Part shown: positions 1 to 8,316 of the stretch, piece after piece
How positions within the stretch are numbered: the stretch's first letter is position 1
How the letters are laid out: each line of letters starts with the position of its first letter
Source: Oehlia diaphana
Lineage: Eukaryota; Glomeromycota; Glomeromycetes; Glomerales; Glomeraceae
Direction of reading: 5' to 3'
Length of the DNA stretch: 10,207 nt
NCBI GenBank assembly: GCA_003833135.1
Contig: QZLH01001478.1
Span: 10,540 to 20,746, forward strand
The notes under the pieces: model-generated
What the model was told of the DNA's origin: nothing
What the model saw: the letters and a program-made list of their open reading frames with translations, nothing else
Databases searched by the model: none
Translations under genes and position numbers: made by a program

Positions 1-121
1 CAAAACTAAATATATTTCAGTTTCAAAGGTATGCTATACAATTAATTGGAAGATCGGTCATGCAGAGTGGAGTGTTAGTAGTACCCAATCTTCAACAGCT
101 GTTGTTAATACATTTTTACAG

Positions 122-179
122 GTATTTAACTAGATAAATTTTAATAACATATAATTAATTTTAATATTATATTTAATAG
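122..179 (+). other. Short spliceosomal intron
   Basis: The 58-base intron begins GTATTT after ...TTACAG and ends TTAATAG. It is AT-rich and contains in-frame stops, and splicing it in phase 0 joins an open frame ending ...NTFLQ to the long open frame starting at 180. The length is typical of fungal introns. Confidence 0.75.
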
Positions 180-1011
180 AAAATTAACTTAAAATCATCA
201 ACTAAATCATCTGGGCCTCGGTTATTTGGATTTGATATTGAGCCACTATATCATGCTCGTTTACAAATTGGGTTTCGACCTGTTACTGCTGTTACAACAG
301 AAGTTAATAACCGAAAAAGACCACTCGAAGATATCACTTCCCGTTCACAGCAAGATAAAAGATTTAACAGTTTCGGAAGGGATGTGCAAAAAGCCGTTGA
401 TGAATTGATTGTTAAACATAAGCTGACAAATTTATCTGGAGAGCCAATTTTATATTTACAGCATATTGGATTCGATTGCAAAGAAAATCAAGTTTGCATC
501 AACTTCAAAGATTCGAATTCTATGACAATTCAAACAAAACTTGATGCTATTGTACGTGTGTGTGATGAAGCACTTTTAAGTCGTGATGGATACCGGCATT
601 TAGCAGCAGTTGTGCCATCACTTTTTCGTGAGTATTTAGTTGCTGATCGCCGAAATAAGATAAATAAATTAATAAATACTCAGATACATGTGGAAATTTT
701 TAATATTGAAAATATTGATCAATTTAATGGTGATAATAATTCTGATGAACGTGCTAGTGATGTTTTAGTAAATAATTATGAAGTAGGAAATGGGGCTTAT
801 CGTTCACTTTCAACTTTACTTAAAATATTAATACCTGTTTGGAAAGGAAGAGAAAATCCTGTAATAATTCCAGGAGATATTCTTCATATAAAACTTGGTG
901 GAGATGGTCGTAATGTTGGGAGAAAACAAAATCATGTAATGGTTACTTTTTGTTTATTAAATGAAAAGGATGATGTACTTAAACCAAATCATCAATATAG
1001 GTATATTTTTT

Positions 1012-1095
1012 GTGTATTGTTAAATTAATTTAATTGTAATTTTAATAAAAAATAAAATAAAATTCATTACTGTTTTAATATATGTCTTTACATAG
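1012..1095 (+). other. Intron, donor position uncertain
   Basis: The reading frame before it and the frame after it (KEKYETLDKVGK...) must be joined across 84 AT-rich bases. The acceptor TACATAG at 1095 is clear. A donor GTGTAT at 1012 keeps the frame. The better-looking donor GTATAT at 1001 would shift the frame and give a stop, so either 1012 is used or the junction has mutated. Confidence 0.55.
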
Positions 1096-1356
1096 GTAAA
1101 GAAAAATATGAGACATTGGATAAAGTTGGCAAAATATTTGCCTTACAGTTGGCTGATTTAAAGGAAAATGGAATAATTGATGATGATGGCGTTCACTGGC
1201 CTGTTGAATTTTATTTTTCTGGTGATTGGAAGTTTACCTATATTATTTTAGGTCTAAATGCACTTAATTCCGAATATTTTTGTCTATTCTGTGAATGTGA
1301 TGCTAAATCCCGGCATAATATGGATCTTTTTTGGATGCCTACTGGAAATACTAAAG

Positions 1357-1431
1357 GTTGAAATTTTTTTCTAAATTGTTAATTGGTAAAAAAAATAATA
1401 TGTAAGTAATCATTATAATTACATTAATTAG
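1357..1431 (+). other. Short intron
   Basis: This is a 75-base AT-rich intron with donor GTTGAA after ...CTAAAG and acceptor ATTAATTAG. Splicing in phase 1 restores the frame, giving ...NTKG followed by KKRASLFPVID. Without splicing the frame stops at 1359-1361. Confidence 0.7.
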
Positions 1432-2041
1432 GGAAAAAAAGGGCATCTTTGTTTCCTGTGATTGATTTACTTAATTATATTCCTGACGAGCTTCATATCT
1501 TATTATAGATATCTGATATATTAATGGAATGTCTATTTAGAGATCTATTTAAGAAAAATGATTTTGAACGAAATTTTAAAGAAAAAATTGAAAAAAAAAT
1601 GAATGACATTAATATTCATTTTGAGTTTTATCGTAATTCTGCTTGAGGTACTTGGAATTAGACATCTCTTATGGGACCAGAAAAAAAAAAATGCTACAAT
1701 ATTTTCCTGTAAGTGAATTTATACCTGGAGTACGTGGAGTGGATATTGAAAATTTGTGGTGTAAATTTTATCAGTTGTATTAGGTTTTAAGAAAACCATC
1801 TCACACTGAAGCAGAAATTTTAAAATTTGAGGAAGATGCAAAAAATTGGGTAAGGATTTTCTGTCAACCTACTATAGGCCAAATGACAGCAATTCTGGGA
1901 CTTTATAGGAAGGATGATGTTACATCTTACATGCATATGCTTACAATGCATGTCCCTTATTTTATGCGTCAATTAAAAGAAAAAGGACTTTCGCTTAGAT
2001 TATTTTCAACAAGTAGCATTGAAAAAAAAAATCACGATCAG

Positions 2042-2103
2042 GTATGATATAAAATTTTTCATAAATGTTTTCATTAACTTATTATTCATTTATTACTTAT
2101 TAG
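2042..2103 (+). other. Short intron
   Basis: This is a 62-base AT-rich intron. The donor GTATGA follows ...CACGATCAG and the acceptor is ACTTATTAG. It joins ...EKKNHDQ to VRLFFGGTTMGG in phase 0. Confidence 0.75.
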
Positions 2104-2578
2104 GTTAGATTGTTTTTTGGAGGAACAACTATGGGAGGTGGTAAAAAAAACTTCCTGTTGTTTACGATATACTAGTATTTGAAAATCGTCAAATCTTTTA
2201 TTTGATTAATAATATTCCTAATGAAATAACATGTAGAAACATTAATATTCATAACAGTAAAAATACAATCTAAATTATGTTTTATGCACAAAACTACTAA
2301 TTTATAAATTATTTATTTCTGGAATTCTGTTGAAATCCAAAAAAAATTCTATTAAAATATCTATAAATTATTTATTGATATCTTTTGATTTAATTCTTGA
2401 AGAGAGGAGCATGGTAAAATAAGTCTATATTGCGATTGATTATTTGTTTTAGTAATAGTAGGTATTGCAGAGTGAGCAGAAGTGTGATTTTTATTTGTTA
2501 CTTCATTTCTAATAAAGAAAAAAATCAAACTATTAATTCTTCAAAACTATAAAAGATTTGTATGTGAAATTCTGAACC

Positions 2579-2761
2579 TTACCCATTAATAAACTCTCCT
2601 GAATCTGTTATAAATGTGCAGATAGTAACTGTCCCACACTGAAAGATTCGGTTATTTTCAACCAACTCATTCTGTGCCCAACTGAAAGAAACTTCATAAA
2701 TTTCCTCACTATTCACAAATAGTACATATTCCATTGTTTTTGTTTGGGATCTTGTTAGCAA
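2579..2761 (-). CDS. Possible coding remnant or exon, unrecognised
   Basis: The minus strand is open for about 60 codons. The first ATG (11th codon) gives roughly 51 residues beginning MEYVLFVNSEEIYEVS, with Trp and Cys residues that are uncommon in random AT-rich frames. It ends just before a GGTAAG that would be a good splice donor, so it could be one exon of a lost gene. There is no family match I can name, no identifiable upstream exon, and no recognisable domain. It may equally be chance. Confidence 0.2.
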   Translation of the reverse strand: MLTRSQTKTMEYVLFVNSEEIYEVSFSWAQNELVENNRIFQCGTVTICTFITDSGEFING

Positions 2762-3487
2762 TTCCAGTATTCATAGTTTAAGATTTACTTTAATCTACCT
2801 TCTCCTGCTTCACCTTTAAATGTACAACGATATTTTCGCAGTACTGAATTATACCTAAAAGAAGGTTTATTTTGAAATAAATAAACAAATACATTCTCAG
2901 GAAAGACACTTATTGAGAGTCATTTAAATCTTACAGAATGTCTATTGAAATTAAGACGTTTTTTAATTAAGACTATAAATGCATCTTAGTAAGACACAAG
3001 TGCTCAAAAGTGGGCTGGTGGAGTGAATGGAGATGAGGTATAGTTTTATTGTTTTTATGCTTAGTTCTTTCATGAGTTAAAAGTTATTTTCATGAAGAAA
3101 AGGTTTTTTGGCAAAAGTAACATTTAAAGGACATGTTGGATACAGTAAACGTGTGATTGTGCCGCAGCATGAATTTTATTTAGTTGTGATTGGTAAATAA
3201 TAATAATGACAAATGTGATATGTATGATAGTTAAACTGGTAATGATCGACTATTGATCATTTTCGCAAGTGATATAACTGAAGTGAGCCAAATCAGCCCA
3301 TATAATACTGTTAACAGCTGATAGTTATATTGATCTTCCAGGTTCGATAGAGAGTTAGCTAACGCAACTAATTACGAAAGATATTAGGGCACATTTTGGA
3401 AGATATAGCTATGAAGCATAAAACGTCACTAGTGCAAATGAAGTGACAAGACACGAATTAATTTCTTCCGTTCTTCATGCACCTATC

Positions 3488-3506
3488 ATCATGCAAGATG
3501 CATGAT
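3488..3506. repeat. Perfect short hairpin
   Basis: ATCATGCA and TGCATGAT form a perfect 8-base stem around a 3-base loop (AGA). It lies just upstream of a long A/T tract (3535-3558). No function is evident. Confidence 0.5.
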
Positions 3507-3686
3507 ATAATCTAAAGTGCCTCAAAGGCAAATAAAAATTTTTTTTTTAAAAAAAATATCGAGTATTTTATTAATTTAGTTTTAATTAGTAACTACACTA
3601 AAAATTATTTTAATTATTATGCTTCTGCATAGTTAATTGCCAGAAGTTTTAATAGGAATGGTTCTATTTGGCCTCTTTTGAGATAA

Positions 3687-3855
3687 ATTTCGGAAGCTTT
3701 TATTTTTATTTTTTTATTTTTTTCTTCTTTAGAATGGTACTAACTATTCCTTTCTTTTTCTTTTTGTTAAACATTTTTAGGTAGGTTCTGGAAGGTTTTT
3801 TTTTTCTTCTTTTTTGAATGGTACTAACCAGTTTTTTTTTCTTTTTTTAGCATTT
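3687..3855. repeat. Imperfect tandem duplication, period 84
   Basis: GAATGGTACTAAC occurs at 3732-3744 and again at 3816-3828. Around each copy the order is the same: TTC(T)GGAAG, then a T-rich tract with TTCTTCTTT, the shared 13-mer, and another T-rich tract ending in TTTTTAG. It is probably a replication-slippage duplication in pyrimidine-rich DNA. Confidence 0.55.
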
Positions 3856-4172
3856 TAGCCTGGATTTTCTTCCGGTAAATAGATGATGCTATGGTGTCTA
3901 TAGTGCTAGTTTTTTCTCCTAAATATTATCCATTCTCTTTTCTTTTTTTAATAGGAATAGATTAATGGTTTTTTGAGAATAGGTAAATAATAATTTAAGT
4001 AAGAAAACATAGGAATGTTAGAAAAATGAAAATTTTTTTTTTTTTTGCAAGGTAATACAATTTGTGAGTTTATTAATTATATGTAAGAAAGTAAGATATC
4101 TGTAATATAATTAATTTATTAAAACTTCAAACCAGTTTCCCATTCATAAGATTGCTCCTATACTCTACCATC

Positions 4173-4242
4173 ACCTTATAAAATTCACCTGTATCCTTCA
4201 ATAATAACTATTGAATTATATAGAACCATTATATTATAAGGT
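4173..4242. repeat. Nested foldback
   Basis: ACCTTATAA at 4173-4181 is perfectly complementary to TTATAAGGT at 4234-4242. Inside it, TTCAATA (4197-4203) pairs with TATTGAA (4209-4215) around a 5-base loop. The 70-base unit could be the core of a degenerate miniature inverted-repeat element, but no target-site duplication is seen. Confidence 0.4.
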
Positions 4243-4665
4243 TTCAGTATGTGCTTTTACTACCCTCTAAACAAAAAAAAAAATAAGATTATATTAAATT
4301 TGTATATTTTTGTATTATTATATACCTTTCATAATACCTTATTTCCTTCTCTAATGAATTGATTTATATATTATTGTCTTGCTTTTTCTAATGCTATTGA
4401 TCATTGTTTATCATGTTTCAAGATTTTTCTGTTTTTCAAATTATATATGCTATTCTCCTTTTGCAATGTTAGAATTCTGTTATATACAATATGTTAATGT
4501 GTTAGTGGCCTTTTTCTTAAGTCTTGTTTTTTTACTTCTTTAATATGTTTCCATTCTGCTACTGCTTTACATCGTAGTTGCCAAATAATATTGTAAAATT
4601 CATTAACAAATGTTTCTAAAAAAAAGAGCTGCTATAGTTAATGCCATTCTTTTTGACTAAAATTG

Positions 4666-4729
4666 TTAGCCTTAATTATTTTTAAAAAATTTTGAATTAC
4701 GACTATAAGATTTTTATAGCCTTAATTAA
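4666..4729. repeat. 65-base dispersed repeat, copy 1
   Basis: This copy starts TTAGCCTTAATTA and ends ATAGCCTTAATTAA. It matches the copy at 5034 in the same orientation with only a few changes. Inside is a perfect hairpin CTATAA-GATTT-TTATAG (4703-4719), and the phrase TAGCCTTAATTA occurs at both ends of the unit. Confidence 0.65.
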
Positions 4730-5033
4730 TTATGACATATAAAAATTTTGTATTATGACACTTTTTTGAATTATGGTTAACATCTTTATTTTTGATTTAA
4801 TGATGATCCTGAGTTTACTTTTTGGGAAGTAACTTCTAACAGTAAGTATACATAAGGAATAGGCAAATTAGAATTAATGCCAGTTATATAGGCAAAAAAA
4901 TTTTTATTATATAAAAGCAATTGTTGTATATCTTTCTGACTTAGTTGAGTATATTTAAGTTATTAGCAATATATTAATCTTCATTTTTTTTAAGATAAAA
5001 CTTATATTTTATATCACCATATAAGTAAAAATA

Positions 5034-5098
5034 TTAGCTTTAATTATTTTTTAAAAAATTTTGAATTACGGCTATAAGATTTTTATAGTCTTAATTAA
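5034..5098. repeat. 65-base dispersed repeat, copy 2
   Basis: This is a direct copy of 4666-4729, 368 bases downstream, with the same internal CTATAA/TTATAG hairpin. It directly abuts the GCYGAAAC island at 5101, so it may mark that island's edge. Confidence 0.65.
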
Positions 5099-5100
5099 GG

Positions 5101-5258
5101 TTGCTTGCCAAAACCTGTTTGGCCTAATGCCGAAAGGTGAAACCTCTTATATAGTGCTGAAACGCCAAAACGCTAAAACTGCGAAACCTGTCAAAATTGC
5201 AAAACTGCTGAAACATGCCGAAACCTCTATAATAGGTTTCTCCATAGTTTCAGCATAG
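5101..5258. repeat. Degenerate GCYGAAAC short-repeat island
   Basis: The stretch is built of many variants of an 8-10 base unit, roughly GC(C/T)(G/A)AAAC(CT). Around 5156-5226 the units run GCTGAAAC, GCCAAAAC, GCTAAAACT, GCGAAACCT, GTCAAAATT, GCAAAACT, GCTGAAACAT, GCCGAAACCT almost head to tail. The right end inverts: GAAACCT pairs with AGGTTTC (about 5219-5239), and GTTTCAGC follows at 5247-5254 as the complement of GCTGAAAC. It is visibly less AT-rich than its surroundings. The plus frame stays open for 65 codons only because of the repeat; I do not call a protein. Confidence 0.7.
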
Positions 5259-5602
5259 TTGATCATAAGATTTGCATATAGTTATGCCAAGTTACACCAA
5301 TTAATAATATAATTTAGATGATCAAATAATCTACAGATAAAATATTAGACTTCAATATTTTACCGTTGTCTTAGTTCTTTTAAGCTTTATCTAGTGTTAG
5401 AATTTTCATTTTTAACTCTTATATTAATATTATGATATTACACGTTTTTGCAGTTTTTTTTAAGGGGCTTATATTCATTAAAGGAAAATGTGTAACATGC
5501 ATTTAATAAACCCAATTCTGCCATCTCCTTTAATACTGAACTAAAGTTTCTTTTACTTTCTTCCGTTTTCTTAATAATAAAATTAATAATAAACTATTTC
5601 AA
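5259..5602. other. Non-coding leader of the hAT element
   Basis: This is AT-rich DNA without a reading frame, immediately upstream of the hAT start codon. The 5' terminal inverted repeat and promoter of the element should lie here or further left. I could not identify a terminal repeat that matches the 3' flank. Confidence 0.4.
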
Positions 5603-6170
5603 ATGACTGATCACATAGAAGATTCATCCATTAAAAAGAAAAATAGAGGAGATTGGCTACCTAATAGCATTTGGAAAGATATTAATAAAGGAGAAGCTGT
5701 TAGTTCTGGCAAATTTGCTGCCTCCTGCAAGTACTGTAAGAATACATGATCACGTAGTGAAGTTTCAAAGCTCAAAGAGCATCTTTCAAACCATTGTTCA
5801 GATGTGCCAGCAGCAGTTATTAGAAGGTATATAACTAAAGTAATAGAACGGCAAGATAAGTCCAAGTCATCCAAAAAAAGAAAATACTCTGAAAGTCAAA
5901 GTAACATGGATGATTACCATGATTCAACAGAGCTTAACAAATAAAGATGTACACGAATTAATCGTGCATTAGTTAAATTTTTTATTGCATGCGAAATTGC
6001 GTTTAGAATAGTGGAACATTCCTTTTTCATCAATTTTATAAAAGAGCTTAATGCTGAGTACAATACACCAATAAGGGAGGTATTAGTAAATCAACTACTT
6101 GAACGTGAATTAGCTCAAGTGAACTTCAAAGTTAATTCTGAGCTTGAAAAGGAAACAAATTTAACGTTAG

Positions 6171-6248
6171 GTTTGTTAAATTAAATAGGCTATCATACAT
6201 GATTTTTATTTAATCTTAATTACTATATGATATTAATTTATAATTTAG
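6171..6248 (+). other. Short intron of the hAT gene
   Basis: The donor GTTTGT follows ...AACGTTAG, the acceptor is AATTTAG, and the length is 78 bases. It removes in-frame TAA codons and joins ...NLTL to the FDSWTS motif that carries the first catalytic Asp. This matches how this domain reads in other hAT proteins. Confidence 0.75.
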
Positions 6249-7377
6249 CCTTTGATAGTTGGACGTCTGGTACACATCGTTCAATTTGGAACTTCATTGT
6301 AATGACTTTGTTGTGTAAAGAATATCTTTATCAACTTTCTGATTTGTTTGAAAATTCGCATACTGCAAAATATTTAGTTACGGTAATTGAAAAGGTTATA
6401 GAAAGTATTGGAGAAGATCGAATATGTGCTGTAATTTCCGATAATGTGGCCAATGTTCGTAATGCACAAAAAATTATACATGAGAATCATCCAAAGATTG
6501 AGAATGTGTGATGCGTTATACATTCTATTAATTTAATTGCATGTGACATCATCAAAGAGAAGTTTGGAGAACGTTTATTAAAACGTGTTAATATTTTGAT
6601 AACCTTTTTTAGAAGTTCTCATCAGGCTAATGCAAAACTTGCTCAAATAATTAAAGAAAAAGGAATTAGTAGAAGAGGATTAAAATTATATTGCAAGACA
6701 CGCTAGATTACTGCTAGTGAATCCATAAATTCAGTAATAAATTTGGAATCAGCACTAGAAGAAATGGCCAGTGATCATGATAAAGTGCTAATAAATGACA
6801 AAATAAAACTGATTATTCAATCAAGAAATTTTTTTTCAAATTTACGAGTCCTTGGATTTGTTCTGGATCCTTAAGAAAAGCGGTACTTTCATTAGAATCT
6901 AGAAGAGCTACACTTGCAGATTGTTTCCTGAGCTTGGCAAGACTTGCAGCTACATTAAAAAAGTTACCCAAATCATTAAATCCTGCATTCTGAAGTCATT
7001 GTATCAAAGTAATAAATGAAAGATTTGGTGAGTTTGATAATGATAACTGATAAGTATATTACTTGTTTTTTATGGATCCCAGATTTAGAAACACACCACT
7101 TAAAAAATGCGTCCTTATGAGAATTATCAAATGTGCAGCTTCAATCAGAAAAAATTTAGGTTTCAACCGTTATGAAATTGAAACTTTATATGATCAAATA
7201 CAGAAATATATTAATGAGCAAGAGCCATTTATCAGTTTTGCTAAAGATAATCCTGTGAATTAGTGAAAATATATTAATACTGAACTAGAACCAGGTGTCT
7301 TACCAAGAATTGCAAGTTATCTATTTGCTATATGTCCTAACTTAACAACTTGCGAACGTGGATTTTCAACTTTATGA

Positions 7378-7899
7378 TGGCTATTTTATAAACGTCGCTT
7401 AAATCTTAATGTGGATAAACTAAAATCTATGTGCAAATTAATTTTGTATTGGAAATCCAATTCAAAAACTGAACTTAGATTTTATGGAATTAATCAAAAA
7501 AAGAATACTCGTCTTAGTGATGATGAGATCAATATATGTATTGCAGAAGCTTTTGCAGAAGATGATGATGAAGAATATAATGAGAAGCAAGCTTCTACTC
7601 AGAGATTAATTACAAGCAGCGAAACAATACCTAAAGATAATTGCCGTATAGTAATCAAAAGTCTATGGATTGATCAATTTGTTAATTTATCGCATGATTC
7701 AATTACTAGTGAAATTGGCGATATTCCAAGAGATATATTAGATGATTCAGATGAAAATAATGCGAAAGATGATGAAGTTGATGATAATGGTAATAACAAG
7801 AGACCTGGAGAAGGTGACTATGATTATGATATAGATGATGTATTAGGTATGGATGATGGTGATAATAATGACGAAGTAGTTTGTTCTAGAACATGTTAA
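7378..7899 (+). pseudogene. Uninterrupted C-terminal block of the hAT gene with acidic tail
   Basis: This is part of the hAT transposase above, listed because it is the longest unbroken stretch: 174 codons including the stop. It begins inside the dimerisation domain (WLFYKRRLNLNVDKL) and continues into a tail dominated by Asp, Glu and Asn (about 7556-7880). The codons after about 7873 (EVVCSRTC then TAA) fall inside a long inverted repeat, so the present C-terminus may not be the original one. Whether the tail is ancestral or a read-through extension cannot be told from one copy. Confidence 0.6.
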
Positions 7900-7937
7900 T
7901 ATATTAATATATTAACATGTCTTAAAATAAACTACTT
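7874..7937. repeat. 64-base inverted repeat with perfect 30-base palindrome core
   Basis: Bases 7891-7920 are a perfect palindrome centred at 7905/7906. The arms continue outward: AAGTAGTTT (7874-7882) is complementary to AAACTACTT (7929-7937), with a partly matched 8-base segment between. It contains the transposase stop codon (7897-7899). It could be the 3' terminal or subterminal structure of the hAT element, or a strong transcript hairpin. Confidence 0.7.
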
Positions 7938-7950
7938 GTCCCAGACTATT

Positions 7951-8058
7951 ATGTTCTAGGACAATATAGTTTATTGATTAAAATGTTCTAAAACACTATA
8001 ATCTATTAATTTATATGTCCTAAGATAATATAGTTTATTGATTAATATGTCCTAAAGA
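7951..8058. repeat. 32-base tandem repeat, three full units plus partial
   Basis: Units start at 7951, 7983, 8015 and 8047 (partial), each opening ATGTYCTARRA and continuing with ATAGTTTATTGATTA-like sequence. Units 1 and 3 are nearly identical and unit 2 is more diverged. Weaker related phrases (TGTTCTAGAACA at 7882 and ATGTCTTAAAATAA at 7917) suggest the array once reached into the end of the transposase frame. Such subterminal repeats often bind hAT transposases; that role is inferred here. Confidence 0.75.
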
Positions 8059-8273
8059 TGGGTCTGTTTTTCTTTTCTGTGACCTGTTGGTTAGTAAATG
8101 TTGATGAAGTGCATGCCTATTTGATTGCCTATTAAAATACCTAATTGTGGTAAAAAAAATATCATGTCAGATCCATAATTCTGGCCAATCTTTTGGGCAT
8201 GTGATTTGAGGATCCATAATGGCGCCATGGTAGTGACCTTATGGTATCATAGAACTATCGTGAAACTGTCATG

Positions 8274-8316
8274 AAACTGGCAGGAAGCTAGAAAGATTCT
8301 ATTATTTTGCCAGTTT
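8274..8316. repeat. Inverted repeat AAACTGGCA...TGCCAGTTT
   Basis: A perfect 9-base stem (8274-8282 with 8308-8316) encloses 25 bases and extends to 11 of 12 if the flanking ATG/TAT is included. Just upstream, TGAAACTG occurs twice (8261 and 8272), a small tandem repeat of 11 bases. Confidence 0.45.

Larger units (their letters stand above)
21..2273 (+). pseudogene. Broken RAG1/Transib-like or CACTA/Chapaev-like DDE transposase-family gene, 5' end missing
   Basis: Five exons can be joined by similarity and splice sites: 21-121, 180-1011, 1096-1356, 1432-2041 and 2104-2273 (TAA 2271-2273), about 650 codons. The start lies upstream of the window, because base 21 follows an intron acceptor (TTTCAG). 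I recognise the protein as a repeated family of Rhizophagus-type fungi (from memory). Candidate catalytic residues are Asp at 903-905 (in LGGDGRNVG), Asp at 1224-1226 (in FSGDWKF) and Glu at 2021-2023 (in SIEKKNHD). Between them lie CLFC (1281-1292) and HMLTMH (1934-1951), a likely zinc site. The order and spacing match RAG1, Transib and related CACTA/Mirage/Chapaev transposases, so DNA cleavage and strand transfer in the nucleus is the inferred ancestral role. Breaks: TAG 1506-1508, TGA 1644-1646, TAG 1659-1661, TAG 1781-1783, a one-base loss in the A-run 1681-1690, and another frameshift near 2143-2153. This copy cannot make the full protein. Confidence 0.8.
2274..3540. other. Non-coding AT-rich spacer
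   Basis: No convincing gene is present. Small features only: a near-repeat of TATAAATTATTTATT at about 2302 and 2362; a foldback AATGATC...GATCATT at about 3241-3261; a stronger one at 3488-3506; and a modest minus-strand open frame at 2579-2761, listed separately. Confidence 0.6.
3541..5033. other. Non-coding AT-rich spacer with T-rich tracts
   Basis: No gene is visible. The stretch contains long T or A runs (3541-3556, 3700-3725, 3796-3815, 3829-3848, 4033-4046), an 84-base imperfect duplication, a nested foldback at 4173-4242 and the first copy of a 65-base direct repeat at 4666. All reading frames are short. Confidence 0.6.
5603..7899 (+). pseudogene. hAT-superfamily transposase, BED-finger type, inactivated
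   Basis: The start ATG 5603 opens MTDHIEDSS; exons are 5603-6170 and 6249-7899, about 740 codons, normal for hAT. A BED-type zinc finger near residues 40-65 has CKYC (5726-5737) and HLSNH (5780-5794). The catalytic triad is visible: Asp 6254-6256 (FDSWTS), Asp 6440-6442 (ISDN) and Glu 7354-7356 (CERGFS). The last lies in the C-terminal hAT dimerisation domain (about 7297-7450), followed by an acidic tail. A hAT transposase cuts the element out and reinserts it, normally with 8-base target duplications. Breaks: TGA 5747, TAA 5942, TGA 6509, TAG 6704, TGA 6991, TGA 7048, TAA 7051, TAG 7261, TGA 7264, TGA 7375, and a one-base frameshift near 6869-6871. It cannot encode active enzyme. Confidence 0.9.

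Noticed and set aside
226..481. Two short overlapping open frames (226-408 plus, 251-481 minus)
   Set aside because: They are other-frame shadows of the exon starting at 180, which reads as conserved protein in its own frame.
3341..3366. GGTTCGA resembling a tRNA B box
   Set aside because: There is no matching A box at the right distance and no cloverleaf can be drawn around it.
5061..5258. 65-codon plus-strand open frame
   Set aside because: It is open because of the GCYGAAAC repeat words; it starts in a dispersed repeat and shows only Lys/Ala-rich repeat translation.
5611..5874. 87-codon minus-strand open frame
   Set aside because: It is the antisense of the BED zinc-finger region of the hAT transposase, whose plus-strand motifs are clear.
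7951..8058. CRISPR-like array of 32-base units
   Set aside because: Units are contiguous without unique spacers, in a eukaryotic AT-rich context; it is a plain tandem repeat.
5259..8060. Defined hAT terminal inverted repeats and 8-base target duplication
   Set aside because: I looked for matching ends on both flanks of the transposase and found none I could defend, so no element boundaries are given.
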